From NCBI GenBank assembly GCA_017471365.1, contig JAFUUC010000095.1:1-34459 (forward strand): DNA of 34,459 nucleotides. The letters are read 5' to 3'. Origin of the DNA: a bacterium (GTDB lineage Bacteria > Cyanobacteriota > Vampirovibrionia > Gastranaerophilales > Gastranaerophilaceae). The translations under genes were made by a program, and so were the position numbers. The notes under the pieces are model-generated. The model did not search any database and had not been told where the DNA came from. It saw only the letters and a program-made list of their open reading frames with translations. Positions 16,748 through 23,245 of the stretch are shown here, one piece after another (within the stretch, counting starts at the first letter, position 1; each line of letters starts with the position of its first letter).

Positions 16748-17572
16748 TTACACAATAGCTTGTTGCAATCTTGAGGAACGATTTTCATTAAGGATATTTT
16801 TCAACTTCATTAACCCTTGAGCATGAAGCTGACAAACTCTTGATTCTGACATTCCCAAAGTTGAACCTATTTCTTTCATTGTCATGTTTTCTTGGTAATA
16901 CAAAACCATTAAAACACGTTCTCTTTCCGGTAATCTCATTAATGCCCTCTGCAAATCTGTTTTTACATTTTGTTCTTCCATCCGTTCTTGCGGATTTAAT
17001 TTGTTTGAATCTTCTATAGTGTCTATGATTTCTAGACTATCTTCAGATGTTCCCCTCTTGTCGTAAATAGATGTGATAGTAACATCTTCTGATGTAATTT
17101 TGCGAACTTGTTCAGGATCAAGATTAAGATAGTTCGCAATTTCATTACAAGTTGGCATTCGACCAAATTCTTGTTTCAAAGTTTCAGTTGCTTGCTTTAC
17201 ATCTTTAATTTTCTTTCTCACACTACGTGGCAAAAAATCTTGAGCCCTGATTTTATCTAAAATAGCTCCTCTAATCCTTATAAGTGCATAAGTTTCAAAT
17301 CTGGTACTTTTTTGTGGGGCAAAGCGTTCAATTGAGTTTATAAGCCCTTCAACTCCGTATCCTGCGATATCTTCAATAGAAATTGATGCCGGAAGAGTTA
17401 CTTTTACTCGATTTACGACGTAACGCACCAGATAAATATATTGAACAATAATGGAATCCCGAGCTTGCTTATTAGATCTGTCAGTTAGATATTTTTCCCA
17501 TAACAAAGTTAGCTCATCTTCGGATAGACGTTTTATATTGTTGTATGAAGAAAAATCAAAAGTCTGTTCCAT
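16748..17572 (-). CDS. FliA/WhiG-type (sigma-28 family) RNA polymerase sigma factor
   Basis: The protein has 274 residues from ATG 17572; an in-frame TTG at 17584 is less likely. It shows region 2 (YLVRYVVNRV; STRFETYALIRIRGAILDKIR), region 3 (DFLPRSVRKKIKDVKQA) and a C-terminal region 4 with the helix-turn-helix TMKEIGSTLGMSESRVCQLHAQGL. The RIRGAILD and PRSVRRK-like motifs are characteristic of FliA/WhiG rather than of housekeeping sigma. In cyanobacteria the related SigF governs pili and motility; in flagellated bacteria FliA governs late flagellar genes. No flagellar or anti-sigma gene is nearby. Prepilin, lytic or MGMAASQAR-type genes are possible targets by inference only. The gene is convergent with the M16-like gene with 1 bp between stops. 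Confidence 0.9.
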   Translation of the reverse strand: MEQTFDFSSYNNIKRLSEDELTLLWEKYLTDRSNKQARDSIIVQYIYLVRYVVNRVKVTLPASISIEDIAGYGVEGLINSIERFAPQKSTRFETYALIRIRGAILDKIRAQDFLPRSVRKKIKDVKQATETLKQEFGRMPTCNEIANYLNLDPEQVRKITSEDVTITSIYDKRGTSEDSLEIIDTIEDSNKLNPQERMEEQNVKTDLQRALMRLPERERVLMVLYYQENMTMKEIGSTLGMSESRVCQLHAQGLMKLKNILNENRSSRLQQAIV

Positions 17573-17705
17573 TAATCTGCCCAACTCATTACTTTTTACA
17601 TTAATATTCTATATTATCGTATTTTTTAAACATCGTTTAAAAAGATGAAAACAAGAGTCAAAGATTAAAGTTTTTCTAGTACATGTAATTGAGAAAATTT
17701 TTAGT

Positions 17706-17711
17706 TATAAT
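17706..17711 (+). promoter_or_regulatory. -10 box of a leaderless GT9 mRNA
   Basis: A perfect TATAAT is followed by 7 nt (AAAAATT) and ATG 17719. No Shine-Dalgarno sequence is present, so transcription is expected to start at the start codon. Confidence 0.6.
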
Positions 17712-17718
17712 AAAAATT

Positions 17719-18705
17719 ATGAAAAAGATATTGGTTATAAACTTCGGTGGAATTGGAGATGAAATATTTTTTCTTCCAACGTTGATTTCTTTAAAAAAAG
17801 AATTTCCTGATTCAGAGATTACTCTTGTCTTGGAGCCAAGAAGCAAGGGGATAAAGTCACTTACGGATGTTATAGATAACATTATTACTGTTGATATAAA
17901 GGGTGTTAATAAGTATAAAGAGCTTTTGGGGTTTGTATCAAAAACTTGGTTTGAAAAGTACGATATAGTTATTTCTTCAGGTGGAAACAAACTTGTAAGT
18001 ATATTATTATTTCTAACGGGAATTAAAATCAGATGTGGTTATGATACCGGAATTTTGAGTAAAATTCTTTTAACACATGCGATACCTTTAAACAAAAAAC
18101 AGTACGCTTGTTGCATGTACCATGACTTGATCCGGAATTTAACAGAAAATTATACTTTTTTACCGGAATTAAATGTGAATATCCGTGAAAAAATTCATAA
18201 TTCCGTACTTATTCATCCTGGTGTTAGCAAAATGAGCCTTCAAAAAGGTTGTATAAAAACAATTTGTGCAGAAACTTGGGCTGAAGTTATTGATCTTTTA
18301 GTTGCAGAAGGCAAAAGAGTTATTTTGACCGGTGGTCCGGATGATGAGGAGTGCATAAAAACTATACTTCAGAACGTTCGTACTAAAAATTTTGAAAACT
18401 TATACGGCACTACAAAAAGTTTGAAAGAATTAGCTGAATTAATTTCAAGTGCAGAAAAATTCTTATGTTCTGATTCTGCACCACTGCATATTGCAGTTGC
18501 ATTGCAAGTTAAAACTTATGCTATTTTTGGTCCGACAGATGATGCTACTTTAATTCCGCAGTCAGAAAATGTAATAGCAATAAAAGCTAATGATAATTGT
18601 GAACTAAAACCCTGCTTGTGGACAAAAAGACAAACTTCCTGCCAAAATTTAAAATGTCTGGATATTCCTGCCTCTCAAATTGTCAAAACTGTTTGTGAAA
18701 TTTAG
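17719..18705 (+). CDS. Glycosyltransferase family 9 (heptosyltransferase-like)
   Basis: The 328-residue protein begins MKKILVINFGGIGDEIFFLPTL, the GT9 signature of ADP-heptose:LPS heptosyltransferases (WaaC/WaaF type). The C-terminal nucleotide-sugar half has VILTGGPDDEE, then LISSAEKFLCSDSAPLHIAVAL, then YAIFGPTD, all standard. It would add a heptose-like sugar to the LPS core or to another surface glycan on the cytoplasmic face of the inner membrane. This is consistent with lpxK in the same window. The start at 17719 is preferred over a TTG at 17689 because it begins with the canonical motif and is placed by the -10 box. The exact sugar cannot be deduced. Confidence 0.88.
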   Translation: MKKILVINFGGIGDEIFFLPTLISLKKEFPDSEITLVLEPRSKGIKSLTDVIDNIITVDIKGVNKYKELLGFVSKTWFEKYDIVISSGGNKLVSILLFLTGIKIRCGYDTGILSKILLTHAIPLNKKQYACCMYHDLIRNLTENYTFLPELNVNIREKIHNSVLIHPGVSKMSLQKGCIKTICAETWAEVIDLLVAEGKRVILTGGPDDEECIKTILQNVRTKNFENLYGTTKSLKELAELISSAEKFLCSDSAPLHIAVALQVKTYAIFGPTDDATLIPQSENVIAIKANDNCELKPCLWTKRQTSCQNLKCLDIPASQIVKTVCEI

Positions 18706-18709
18706 CTTT

Positions 18710-20020
18710 TTATTTAAAAATAACAACTGCAATCAACGCACTTAAAATTAAAGGGATATTGTAATGTAAAAAAGTTGGGATACAGGTATCCCAAATGTGA
18801 TTGTGCTGACCATCTGCATTCAAACCGGCGGTTGGTCCTAACGTTGTATCAGATGCCGGGCTTCCGGCATCACCCAGTGCCGCAGCAGCAGCCAATAATA
18901 TTACCATTGAAGGGACGCTAAATCCTAATTTTAAGCAAATTGGGATATATAACACTGACAAAATCGGGATTGTACCGAAAGAAGTTCCTATTCCCATGGT
19001 TATAAATAAGCCGACAATAAGCATCAAAGCGGTTGCAATAAGTTTACTTGACATCATATATGGTGTTACCGAACTTACAAGAGAATTAATAGCTCCTGTC
19101 GCATTCATTACTGCTGCAAAGCCTGCGGCTACAAGCATTACAAAGGCAACATACCCCATTAAACCAACGCCCTCATTAATTAATTTGTCCATTTTGTCGT
19201 GGTCAATAGCTTTCAATCCAAAAATTACTGCCAGTCCTAATAAAGCTCCTAAAGGTAAAGAACCGGTCCATAATTGTACTATAAGTGTTAAAACAGCTGC
19301 AATCAAAGTTACATAATGATTTTTATGCAAAGTCAAATCCATATTTTTGTCTAAAATCTCAACTTCTATATTTTTATATGTTCGAGGTTTTGCATAGGTT
19401 ACAAAAATAGAGATAATAAACCCGACAAACATACCCAAACCAAGAATCCACGTTGATTTCCAGATATCATTTTTTAAAACTTCAACACCGTTTTGAAACA
19501 TATTATCAGCAATCAAACCCTGAAAAATTAATCCAAAACCAGCAGGAATTACAATATAAGGTGCTTTCAAACCAAATGCTAGTCCGCATGCAACCGCACG
19601 TCTATCTATACGAAGTTTATTCATTACAACAAGTAAAGGCGGAATAAGAATAGGTATAAATGCGATATGTACCGGAATTAAGTTTTGCGAAAGTATTGCA
19701 ATGCCTGTTAATATGAATATCAACAAATATTTTTTTGACATAATTATATTAGAAATTTTCATTGATAAAATTGGTGCAAGCCCTGTGTGAGTCATTGAAG
19801 CCGCAAACGCCCCTAACAAAATATAACTCAATGCGGTTTCCGCATTGTTACCCATTCCGTGAATGAAAATATCCATAACTTCAGATAAACTTATATGCCC
19901 AATTATGCCACCAACAACAGAGCATACAATTAAAGCCAGCAAAACATTTACCCTACAAAGGCAAAGTATGCACAAAAGTATAATTGAAGCGATAATAGGA
20001 TTTGTTATTAAAGAAATCAT
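18710..20020 (-). CDS. YuiF-like Na+/H+ antiporter-family transporter
   Basis: The 436-residue polytopic membrane protein has about 11-12 hydrophobic helices. The diagnostic C-terminal block is DAGSPASDTTLGPTAGLNAD, then QHNHIWDTCIPTFLHYNIP, which I recognise from the Na+/H+ antiporter family related to Bacillus YuiF, within the ion transporter superfamily. Some members have been described as amino-acid (histidine) carriers, so the substrate is open. Start ATG 20020 is chosen because a -10 box lies 6 nt upstream; the frame also continues to a TTG at 20038. It is convergent with the GT9 gene with 4 bp between stops. Confidence 0.85.
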   Translation of the reverse strand: MISLITNPIIASIILLCILCLCRVNVLLALIVCSVVGGIIGHISLSEVMDIFIHGMGNNAETALSYILLGAFAASMTHTGLAPILSMKISNIIMSKKYLLIFILTGIAILSQNLIPVHIAFIPILIPPLLVVMNKLRIDRRAVACGLAFGLKAPYIVIPAGFGLIFQGLIADNMFQNGVEVLKNDIWKSTWILGLGMFVGFIISIFVTYAKPRTYKNIEVEILDKNMDLTLHKNHYVTLIAAVLTLIVQLWTGSLPLGALLGLAVIFGLKAIDHDKMDKLINEGVGLMGYVAFVMLVAAGFAAVMNATGAINSLVSSVTPYMMSSKLIATALMLIVGLFITMGIGTSFGTIPILSVLYIPICLKLGFSVPSMVILLAAAAALGDAGSPASDTTLGPTAGLNADGQHNHIWDTCIPTFLHYNIPLILSALIAVVIFK

Positions 20021-20026
20021 AATAAA

Positions 20027-20032
20027 AGAATA
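20027..20032 (-). promoter_or_regulatory. -10 box of a leaderless antiporter mRNA
   Basis: On the minus strand TATTCT is followed by 6 nt (TTTATT) and then ATG 20020. There is no Shine-Dalgarno sequence. The hexamer itself is only a 4/6 match, so this is the weakest of the leaderless set. Confidence 0.4.
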
Positions 20033-20086
20033 CAACAAACATAACTAGCCCGTGTGTAAAAAATATATTGATCTGTCAGGGAATAG

Positions 20087-20136
20087 AAAAAGAAGTATGA
20101 AAAGTATTAAATATAGATAATCTTTTTCATACTTCC
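20087..20136 (-). terminator. Terminator downstream of the M49-like peptidase gene
   Basis: Arms GAAGTATGAAAA (20092-20103) and TTTTCATACTTC (20125-20136) form a perfect 12-bp stem with a 21-nt loop. On the minus strand the stem is followed by TTTTTC, so it can end the transcript of the peptidase gene before the antiporter promoter. Confidence 0.6.
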
Positions 20137-20156
20137 AGCTATTCTTAATTCCAATG

Positions 20157-20182
20157 AGGACATTATGTCCTCTTTTTTTTTA
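20157..20182 (+). terminator. Strong plus-strand intrinsic terminator with no obvious gene upstream
   Basis: GAGGAC, a 5-nt loop (ATTAT) and GTCCTC are followed by nine T on the plus strand. No plus-strand gene precedes it: the nearest is the GT9 gene, which ends 1.4 kb upstream beyond the antiporter. It either blocks antisense transcription into the peptidase gene or ends a small RNA from within 20039-20156. Confidence 0.6.
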
Positions 20183-21904
20183 TTTTAATAATTCATCTGC
20201 CAATTCATTTTCTACACGTCCATTGAGAGTTTTGCTAACTTTTTGAAGTTTTTGTGCAATAATTTCCATTTGAGGTGTCCAAACGAAGTTATCATTTACG
20301 TATTTTTCAGCTTTTGCAAAATCTCCGTCAATCTGTATTCTTACAATTTCTTCGAGCATTTGCCTTGCCGCAGGAATAACTTTGTCAATATTTACATGAA
20401 TTTTACCGTCTTTAGTAATTTCATATGCTCCGCGTTCATACATGTATTTGTTTTGCATAACGGTACGAACTCTGTGAGCTTGTGACAGTGTAGGTTTTGA
20501 TTTTAAGAAATTATCCGCAACACAAGTTACAATAATTTGAAGCCGCTGTTCAGGCGTGTACATTCCAAGTTCTGTGAGCAAGTCTACAAATGCTAAAGAT
20601 GCCATGTCGGCTTTGTTTTCTTCAATAATATTGCGATATTTGCCAAGTTTTTCACTACCCTCTTTCGGACCAAGCGAGTGAGCGTTTTCATGCCCAATTG
20701 TAAACCAGTGATCTGCCTCATCAAGATAATATTTGTGTTGATCTTTATCTAAAATAGCATCAAGACGTTCTTTTAGTTTTTCGATGTCACTTATAAAACG
20801 AATTTGCCTGTGATAAACATTCCTTCTGCCACCGCCAATAGTTAAAGAAAGTTTGTCCGAGTTTGGAAGATTTTCAGCAAGAGTAATTCCACCGCGATAA
20901 GCTCCTACATCTCCTCCTGCATAAACCATATCAACATCAACCATTGTCTGAAGTGCATCATCATCTGTCGAAATTGTCTGCTTGTACTCGTCGCTAAACG
21001 GCATGTTTTGTGCAAGCGTAGGAAGATATTTCTTTATTTTCATAAGTGCTTCGGTACCTTCTTTGTTAACAATTCCAACTCTCGCACCAAGAAAATCTTT
21101 TGGAATAGGGGAAATATTGTTCTCTTTTAAAAGTTTAGAAAGTTCTTCGTTCTCAACAATTGTACCGGTCATCTCGTCTTCATAATTTTCACGAGTAATT
21201 GTAAACTCTAAAGGTGTGTCCTGTAATTCTGCCCATTTTTTGTCTGCGTAAGCATCGAGCATAGGATCAGCTTTGCGAAGAGCTTTTGCCTGAAGAATCA
21301 AATATACATTGAAATCTTCATTTGTCGAAACTCTGCTGGCATCTTCAAGTTCGTCAGCTATTTTTGCGAAATCTTCACTAAAATATTCAACATAATCGAT
21401 TCCGGCAAGATCCTCTGCTGCACGTACAACTATTGAACGCTGGGTTAGAATATTTCGTACTTCTTCAGTTTTGCCGTCTTTAATCATACGTATCAAAACT
21501 GCATGAAATTCTTCTTTAGAAAGATCTTCAGGATAAACCCCTTTGCCTAATTTTTCATCAATCCCCTTTGCGAGTCTGATAGGATTGGACATAGTGTCTA
21601 TAGCATTTATGCCTTTTTGTGCATCAAATAAAATTTTTGTTAGTTTTGCCTGCTCACTACCCTTTGAAATCTCTGCATCAAGAAATTCTTTGAACGGTAG
21701 ATTATGTTTGCAATCTATTTGCATGTTGATTTTTTCAAGTATTGAAGCTGCTTTGACAAGATGTTTGAGAGCTTGTTTGTCACCTTCCGCAAGAGCTAAA
21801 TATTCAGCAGAATCCGGTTTTAAAAATTTCTTGGTTACAAGATAATCTTTGTGTGTGCGTTTTTTCAATTCATCAATCGGCAGGTTAAATTCGTAAATTT
21901 GCAT
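20180..21904 (-). CDS. M49-like (dipeptidyl peptidase III-related) zinc metallopeptidase
   Basis: The 574-residue cytoplasmic protein has no signal peptide or transmembrane helix. It carries HENAHSLGP (H405, E406, H409), followed 19 residues later by IIEENKADM, whose glutamate would be the third zinc ligand. The pair HExxH...EExKAD matches the shorter bacterial relatives of M49, where the H-E-x-x-H-x-L-G-P and E-E-x-K-A-D motifs are conserved; classical DPP III has HExxGH instead. The N-terminal ~350 residues are helical with no motif I know. A likely role is peptide breakdown in the cytoplasm. AAGGAGAG precedes the ATG, and an extended -10 (TGATATAAT) lies at 21934-21926. The fold assignment is good; the substrate is unknown. 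Confidence 0.78.
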   Translation of the reverse strand: MQIYEFNLPIDELKKRTHKDYLVTKKFLKPDSAEYLALAEGDKQALKHLVKAASILEKINMQIDCKHNLPFKEFLDAEISKGSEQAKLTKILFDAQKGINAIDTMSNPIRLAKGIDEKLGKGVYPEDLSKEEFHAVLIRMIKDGKTEEVRNILTQRSIVVRAAEDLAGIDYVEYFSEDFAKIADELEDASRVSTNEDFNVYLILQAKALRKADPMLDAYADKKWAELQDTPLEFTITRENYEDEMTGTIVENEELSKLLKENNISPIPKDFLGARVGIVNKEGTEALMKIKKYLPTLAQNMPFSDEYKQTISTDDDALQTMVDVDMVYAGGDVGAYRGGITLAENLPNSDKLSLTIGGGRRNVYHRQIRFISDIEKLKERLDAILDKDQHKYYLDEADHWFTIGHENAHSLGPKEGSEKLGKYRNIIEENKADMASLAFVDLLTELGMYTPEQRLQIIVTCVADNFLKSKPTLSQAHRVRTVMQNKYMYERGAYEITKDGKIHVNIDKVIPAARQMLEEIVRIQIDGDFAKAEKYVNDNFVWTPQMEIIAQKLQKVSKTLNGRVENELADELLK

Positions 21905-21925
21905 ATTCTCTCCTTCTCTGCCTTT

Positions 21926-21934
21926 ATTATATCA
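21926..21934 (-). promoter_or_regulatory. Extended -10 promoter of the M49-like gene
   Basis: On the minus strand TGATATAAT is a TGn-type extended -10 with a perfect TATAAT. It begins at the stop codon of the 70-residue gene and lies about 21 nt before the peptidase ATG, with AAGGAG in between. The peptidase can therefore be expressed independently of the small gene. Confidence 0.6.
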
Positions 21935-22144
21935 CAACAAATTTCTCATATCGCTCCAACAATCATCGACAAATTCGATATTGTTATTATGAATTTTTAG
22001 AATTTGGTTGATTAAAATTTTGTTTTTAGTGTTTTTTTCATTCTGATTAAAAGTTAGAGCTATCTCTAACCACAGCTGTTCTACGTTTAACCGCTCAATA
22101 ATGTCATTGAGTTTACTTACTATTTCGAGTTGTTTTTTGTTCAT
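21932..22144 (-). CDS. Small protein of unknown function (70 residues)
   Basis: I place the start at ATG 22144, which has AGGAA 5 nt upstream, giving 70 residues; the frame stays open further upstream to 22240, but that part is AT-rich intergenic sequence. The product is helical and charged, beginning MNKKQLEIVSKLNDIIERLN and ending in a tryptophan- and aspartate-containing tail (FVDDCWSDMRNLL). No family is recognised. It is divergent from a small helix-turn-helix gene, and the two share an intergenic region with palindromes, so a regulator-partner pair is possible. Coding status is supported by the ribosome-binding site and composition, not by homology. Confidence 0.6.
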   Translation of the reverse strand: MNKKQLEIVSKLNDIIERLNVEQLWLEIALTFNQNEKNTKNKILINQILKIHNNNIEFVDDCWSDMRNLL

Positions 22145-22154
22145 CTTATTCCTA

Positions 22155-22233
22155 CTATTATTAGAATATTCTATTAATAATAGAAAAGAGTAATATATTT
22201 GTAGAATAATATCAATAAAATAGAATATTCCTA
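22155..22233. promoter_or_regulatory. Divergent operator/promoter region with repeated TAGAATATTC palindromes
   Basis: TAGAATATTCTA (22162-22173) is a perfect palindrome, nested between CTATTATTA (22155-22163) and TAATAATAG (22175-22183). A near copy, TAGAATATTCCTA (22221-22233), reaches the ATG of the plus-strand gene. Two related boxes between divergent small genes, one a DNA-binding protein, fit autoregulation. The second box also contains TAGAAT, a -10 hexamer 6 nt before the ATG. Confidence 0.5.
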
Positions 22234-22436
22234 TGGGCATTAGAGAAGATATAAAAGTTATGCTAGCACGTAGGGCAATGACTATGACGAAAGTTGCTCA
22301 AATAATGACTAGCCGCGGAATGAAAATGTCCATTAAAAATCTATCAAATAAATTAGTCAACAGGTCTGTCCGCTTTGAAGAAGTTCGCGAAATCGCAGAT
22401 ATTCTCGGATACAAAATTGAATTTGTAGAAAAATAG
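22233..22436 (+). CDS. Small helix-turn-helix DNA-binding protein (67 residues)
   Basis: The 67-residue protein reads as one compact Cro/CI-like domain. Helix 1 is REDIKVMLARRAMTM, then TKVAQIMTSRGMKMS forms the turn, with recognition helix IKNLSNKLVNRSV. It ends GYKIEFVEK, a tail I associate with single-domain regulators common in gut Firmicutes and their phages. No other domain is present. The start is fixed by a -10-like TAGAAT 6 nt upstream and the lack of other ATGs. It probably represses its own promoter and the divergent 70-residue gene through the intergenic palindromes (inference). Confidence 0.75.
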   Translation: MGIREDIKVMLARRAMTMTKVAQIMTSRGMKMSIKNLSNKLVNRSVRFEEVREIADILGYKIEFVEK

Positions 22437-22457
22437 TACGTAAATATATCCTAACAC

Positions 22458-22486
22458 TTGACAAAAGTTAAAACATCGTAAATAAT
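22458..22486 (+). promoter_or_regulatory. Strong promoter for a plus-strand small RNA
   Basis: Perfect -35 TTGACA (22458-22463), a 17-nt spacer and AATAAT (22481-22486, 5/6) lie 21 bp after the helix-turn-helix gene stop. The expected start is near 22493. No protein-coding frame with a ribosome-binding site follows on this strand. Confidence 0.65.
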
Positions 22487-22492
22487 ATATGT

Positions 22493-22602
22493 AGGGAACC
22501 GGCTAGAGTTTTGTAAGCTTACCCTAACCGGTTGTTCACATCCCTAAATAACGATAGAAATAATTTCTAAAAAAAGCCCTAGCAGTGCGAGGGCTTTTTT
22601 AA
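22493..22602 (+). ncRNA. Candidate structured small RNA, antisense to a small hydrophobic-peptide gene
   Basis: The stretch between a near-consensus promoter and an intrinsic terminator is about 110 nt and folds well by eye. TAGGG/CCCTA (22492-22496 with 22542-22546) encloses a hairpin with AACCGG/CCGGTT ends (22497-22533), whose loop contains the self-complementary GTAAGCTTAC. A small TAGAAA/TTTCTA hairpin and the terminator follow. No plus-strand ORF is present. The RNA is complementary to most of the 23-codon ORF on the minus strand and to the region after it, which is the geometry of a type I antitoxin RNA. Function is inferred from layout only. Confidence 0.5.
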
Positions 22603-22615
22603 TTACCTCTTTCAT
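22544..22615 (-). CDS. Candidate 23-residue hydrophobic peptide (possible type I toxin)
   Basis: A perfect AGGAGG (22628-22623) stands 7 nt before ATG 22615 (or 4 nt before ATG 22618). The peptide is MKEVIKKALALLGLFLEIIS followed by IVI: a short charged N-terminus and one membrane-spanning hydrophobic helix, as in Fst/Ldr-like toxins. Upstream on the same strand are TTGACA (22740-22735), a 17-nt spacer and GAGAAT, giving a leader of about 90 nt. In that leader CCTCC (22673-22669) can pair with the AGGAGG. The coding sequence contains a terminator-like hairpin (22600-22570), so the alternative is that this is merely a bidirectional terminator that happens to be open. No homology is claimed. 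Confidence 0.5.
   Translation of the reverse strand: MKEVIKKALALLGLFLEIISIVI
22570..22600. terminator. Bidirectional intrinsic terminator of the small RNA, inside the small ORF
   Basis: AAAAAAGCCCT and AGGGCTTTTTT form an 11-bp stem around a 9-nt loop (AGCAGTGCG on the plus strand). A run of six T closes the plus strand and seven T the minus strand. On the plus strand it ends the small RNA. On the minus strand it lies within codons 6-16 of the hydrophobic-peptide ORF, so translation could influence whether it forms. Confidence 0.75.
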
Positions 22616-22740
22616 CATTGAGCCTCCTTTCTGCCCCTATTGTCACATTCCAAGGGTGTGAAGCAGTTGGAGGTTCGGGGCTGCTACCCTACACCGAATT
22701 TCGGCATAAGTATTCTCTTATAGTTCATAAGTTTTGTCAA
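22616..22740 (-). promoter_or_regulatory. Promoter and structured leader of the small-peptide ORF
   Basis: TTGACA (22740-22735) and GAGAAT (22717-22712) are spaced by 17 nt. The leader can form AGCAG/CTGCT with a 14-nt loop holding CCCC and CCTCC, and then TCACA/TGTGA with a 9-nt loop. The segment GGGGCAGAAAGGAGG just before the ATG is complementary to that first loop. Loop pairing would bury the ribosome-binding site, so the primary transcript may be poorly translated. Confidence 0.45.
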
Positions 22741-22774
22741 GAAATATCGACGGTGTATAAGACAGCAAATTATA

Positions 22775-23245
22775 CTATTTGTGATATGTTTCATTTTTTA
22801 TGATTTTGAATGCTCGGTAGATTTGTTCCACAAGTAAAAGTCTTGCAAATTCGTGTAAAAAAGTCATTTTGGACATACTCATTTTTAAATTCGCTCTATC
22901 TGAAACATTTTTGCCAATTCCATAAGATGAACCTATTACAAATACGAGTTCTTGAGTTCCGGAATTAGTCAGTTCTTCGATTTTCTGTGCAAATTCTTCA
23001 CTGGAAAATTCCTTCCCTTTTATTTCCATCGTTATAACATAATCTGTTGGTTTAATATTTGCCAGAATTTTTAATCCTTCAGCTAATAAAGTTTTATCTT
23101 TAAGACTAATATCTTTAATTTCTATAGGTGGAATTTCAACAATCGATACAGGAGAATAGGGAGTAAGTCTTTTCAAAAACTCATCGATGCCGCTTTTGAG
23201 GAATTTTTCTTTAATTTTTCCAAGTGCAATAATTTTAATTTTCAT
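22775..23245 (-). CDS. rlmH: RlmH, 23S rRNA pseudouridine-1915 N3-methyltransferase
   Basis: From ATG 23245 the 156-residue protein has the size of RlmH, a SPOUT methyltransferase acting on assembled ribosomes. The SAM-knot motif FVIGSSYGIGKNV is present (family form F-x-I-G-G-x-x-G). The C-terminal signature KMSMSKMTFLHEFARLLLVEQIYRAFKI ends in YHK, as in E. coli. A GTG at 23254 in the same frame is rejected as start because homologues begin at MKI. The gene overlaps the end of mscS by 11 bp and is co-transcribed with it. No clear terminator follows, so read-through into the small-peptide locus is possible. Confidence 0.95.
   Translation of the reverse strand: MKIKIIALGKIKEKFLKSGIDEFLKRLTPYSPVSIVEIPPIEIKDISLKDKTLLAEGLKILANIKPTDYVITMEIKGKEFSSEEFAQKIEELTNSGTQELVFVIGSSYGIGKNVSDRANLKMSMSKMTFLHEFARLLLVEQIYRAFKIIKNETYHK

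Noticed and set aside
22616-22712. Known riboswitch in the leader of the small-peptide ORF
   Set aside because: The two hairpins and possible loop-RBS pairing look riboswitch-like, but I could not match a named class, and the downstream ORF is not a metabolic gene.
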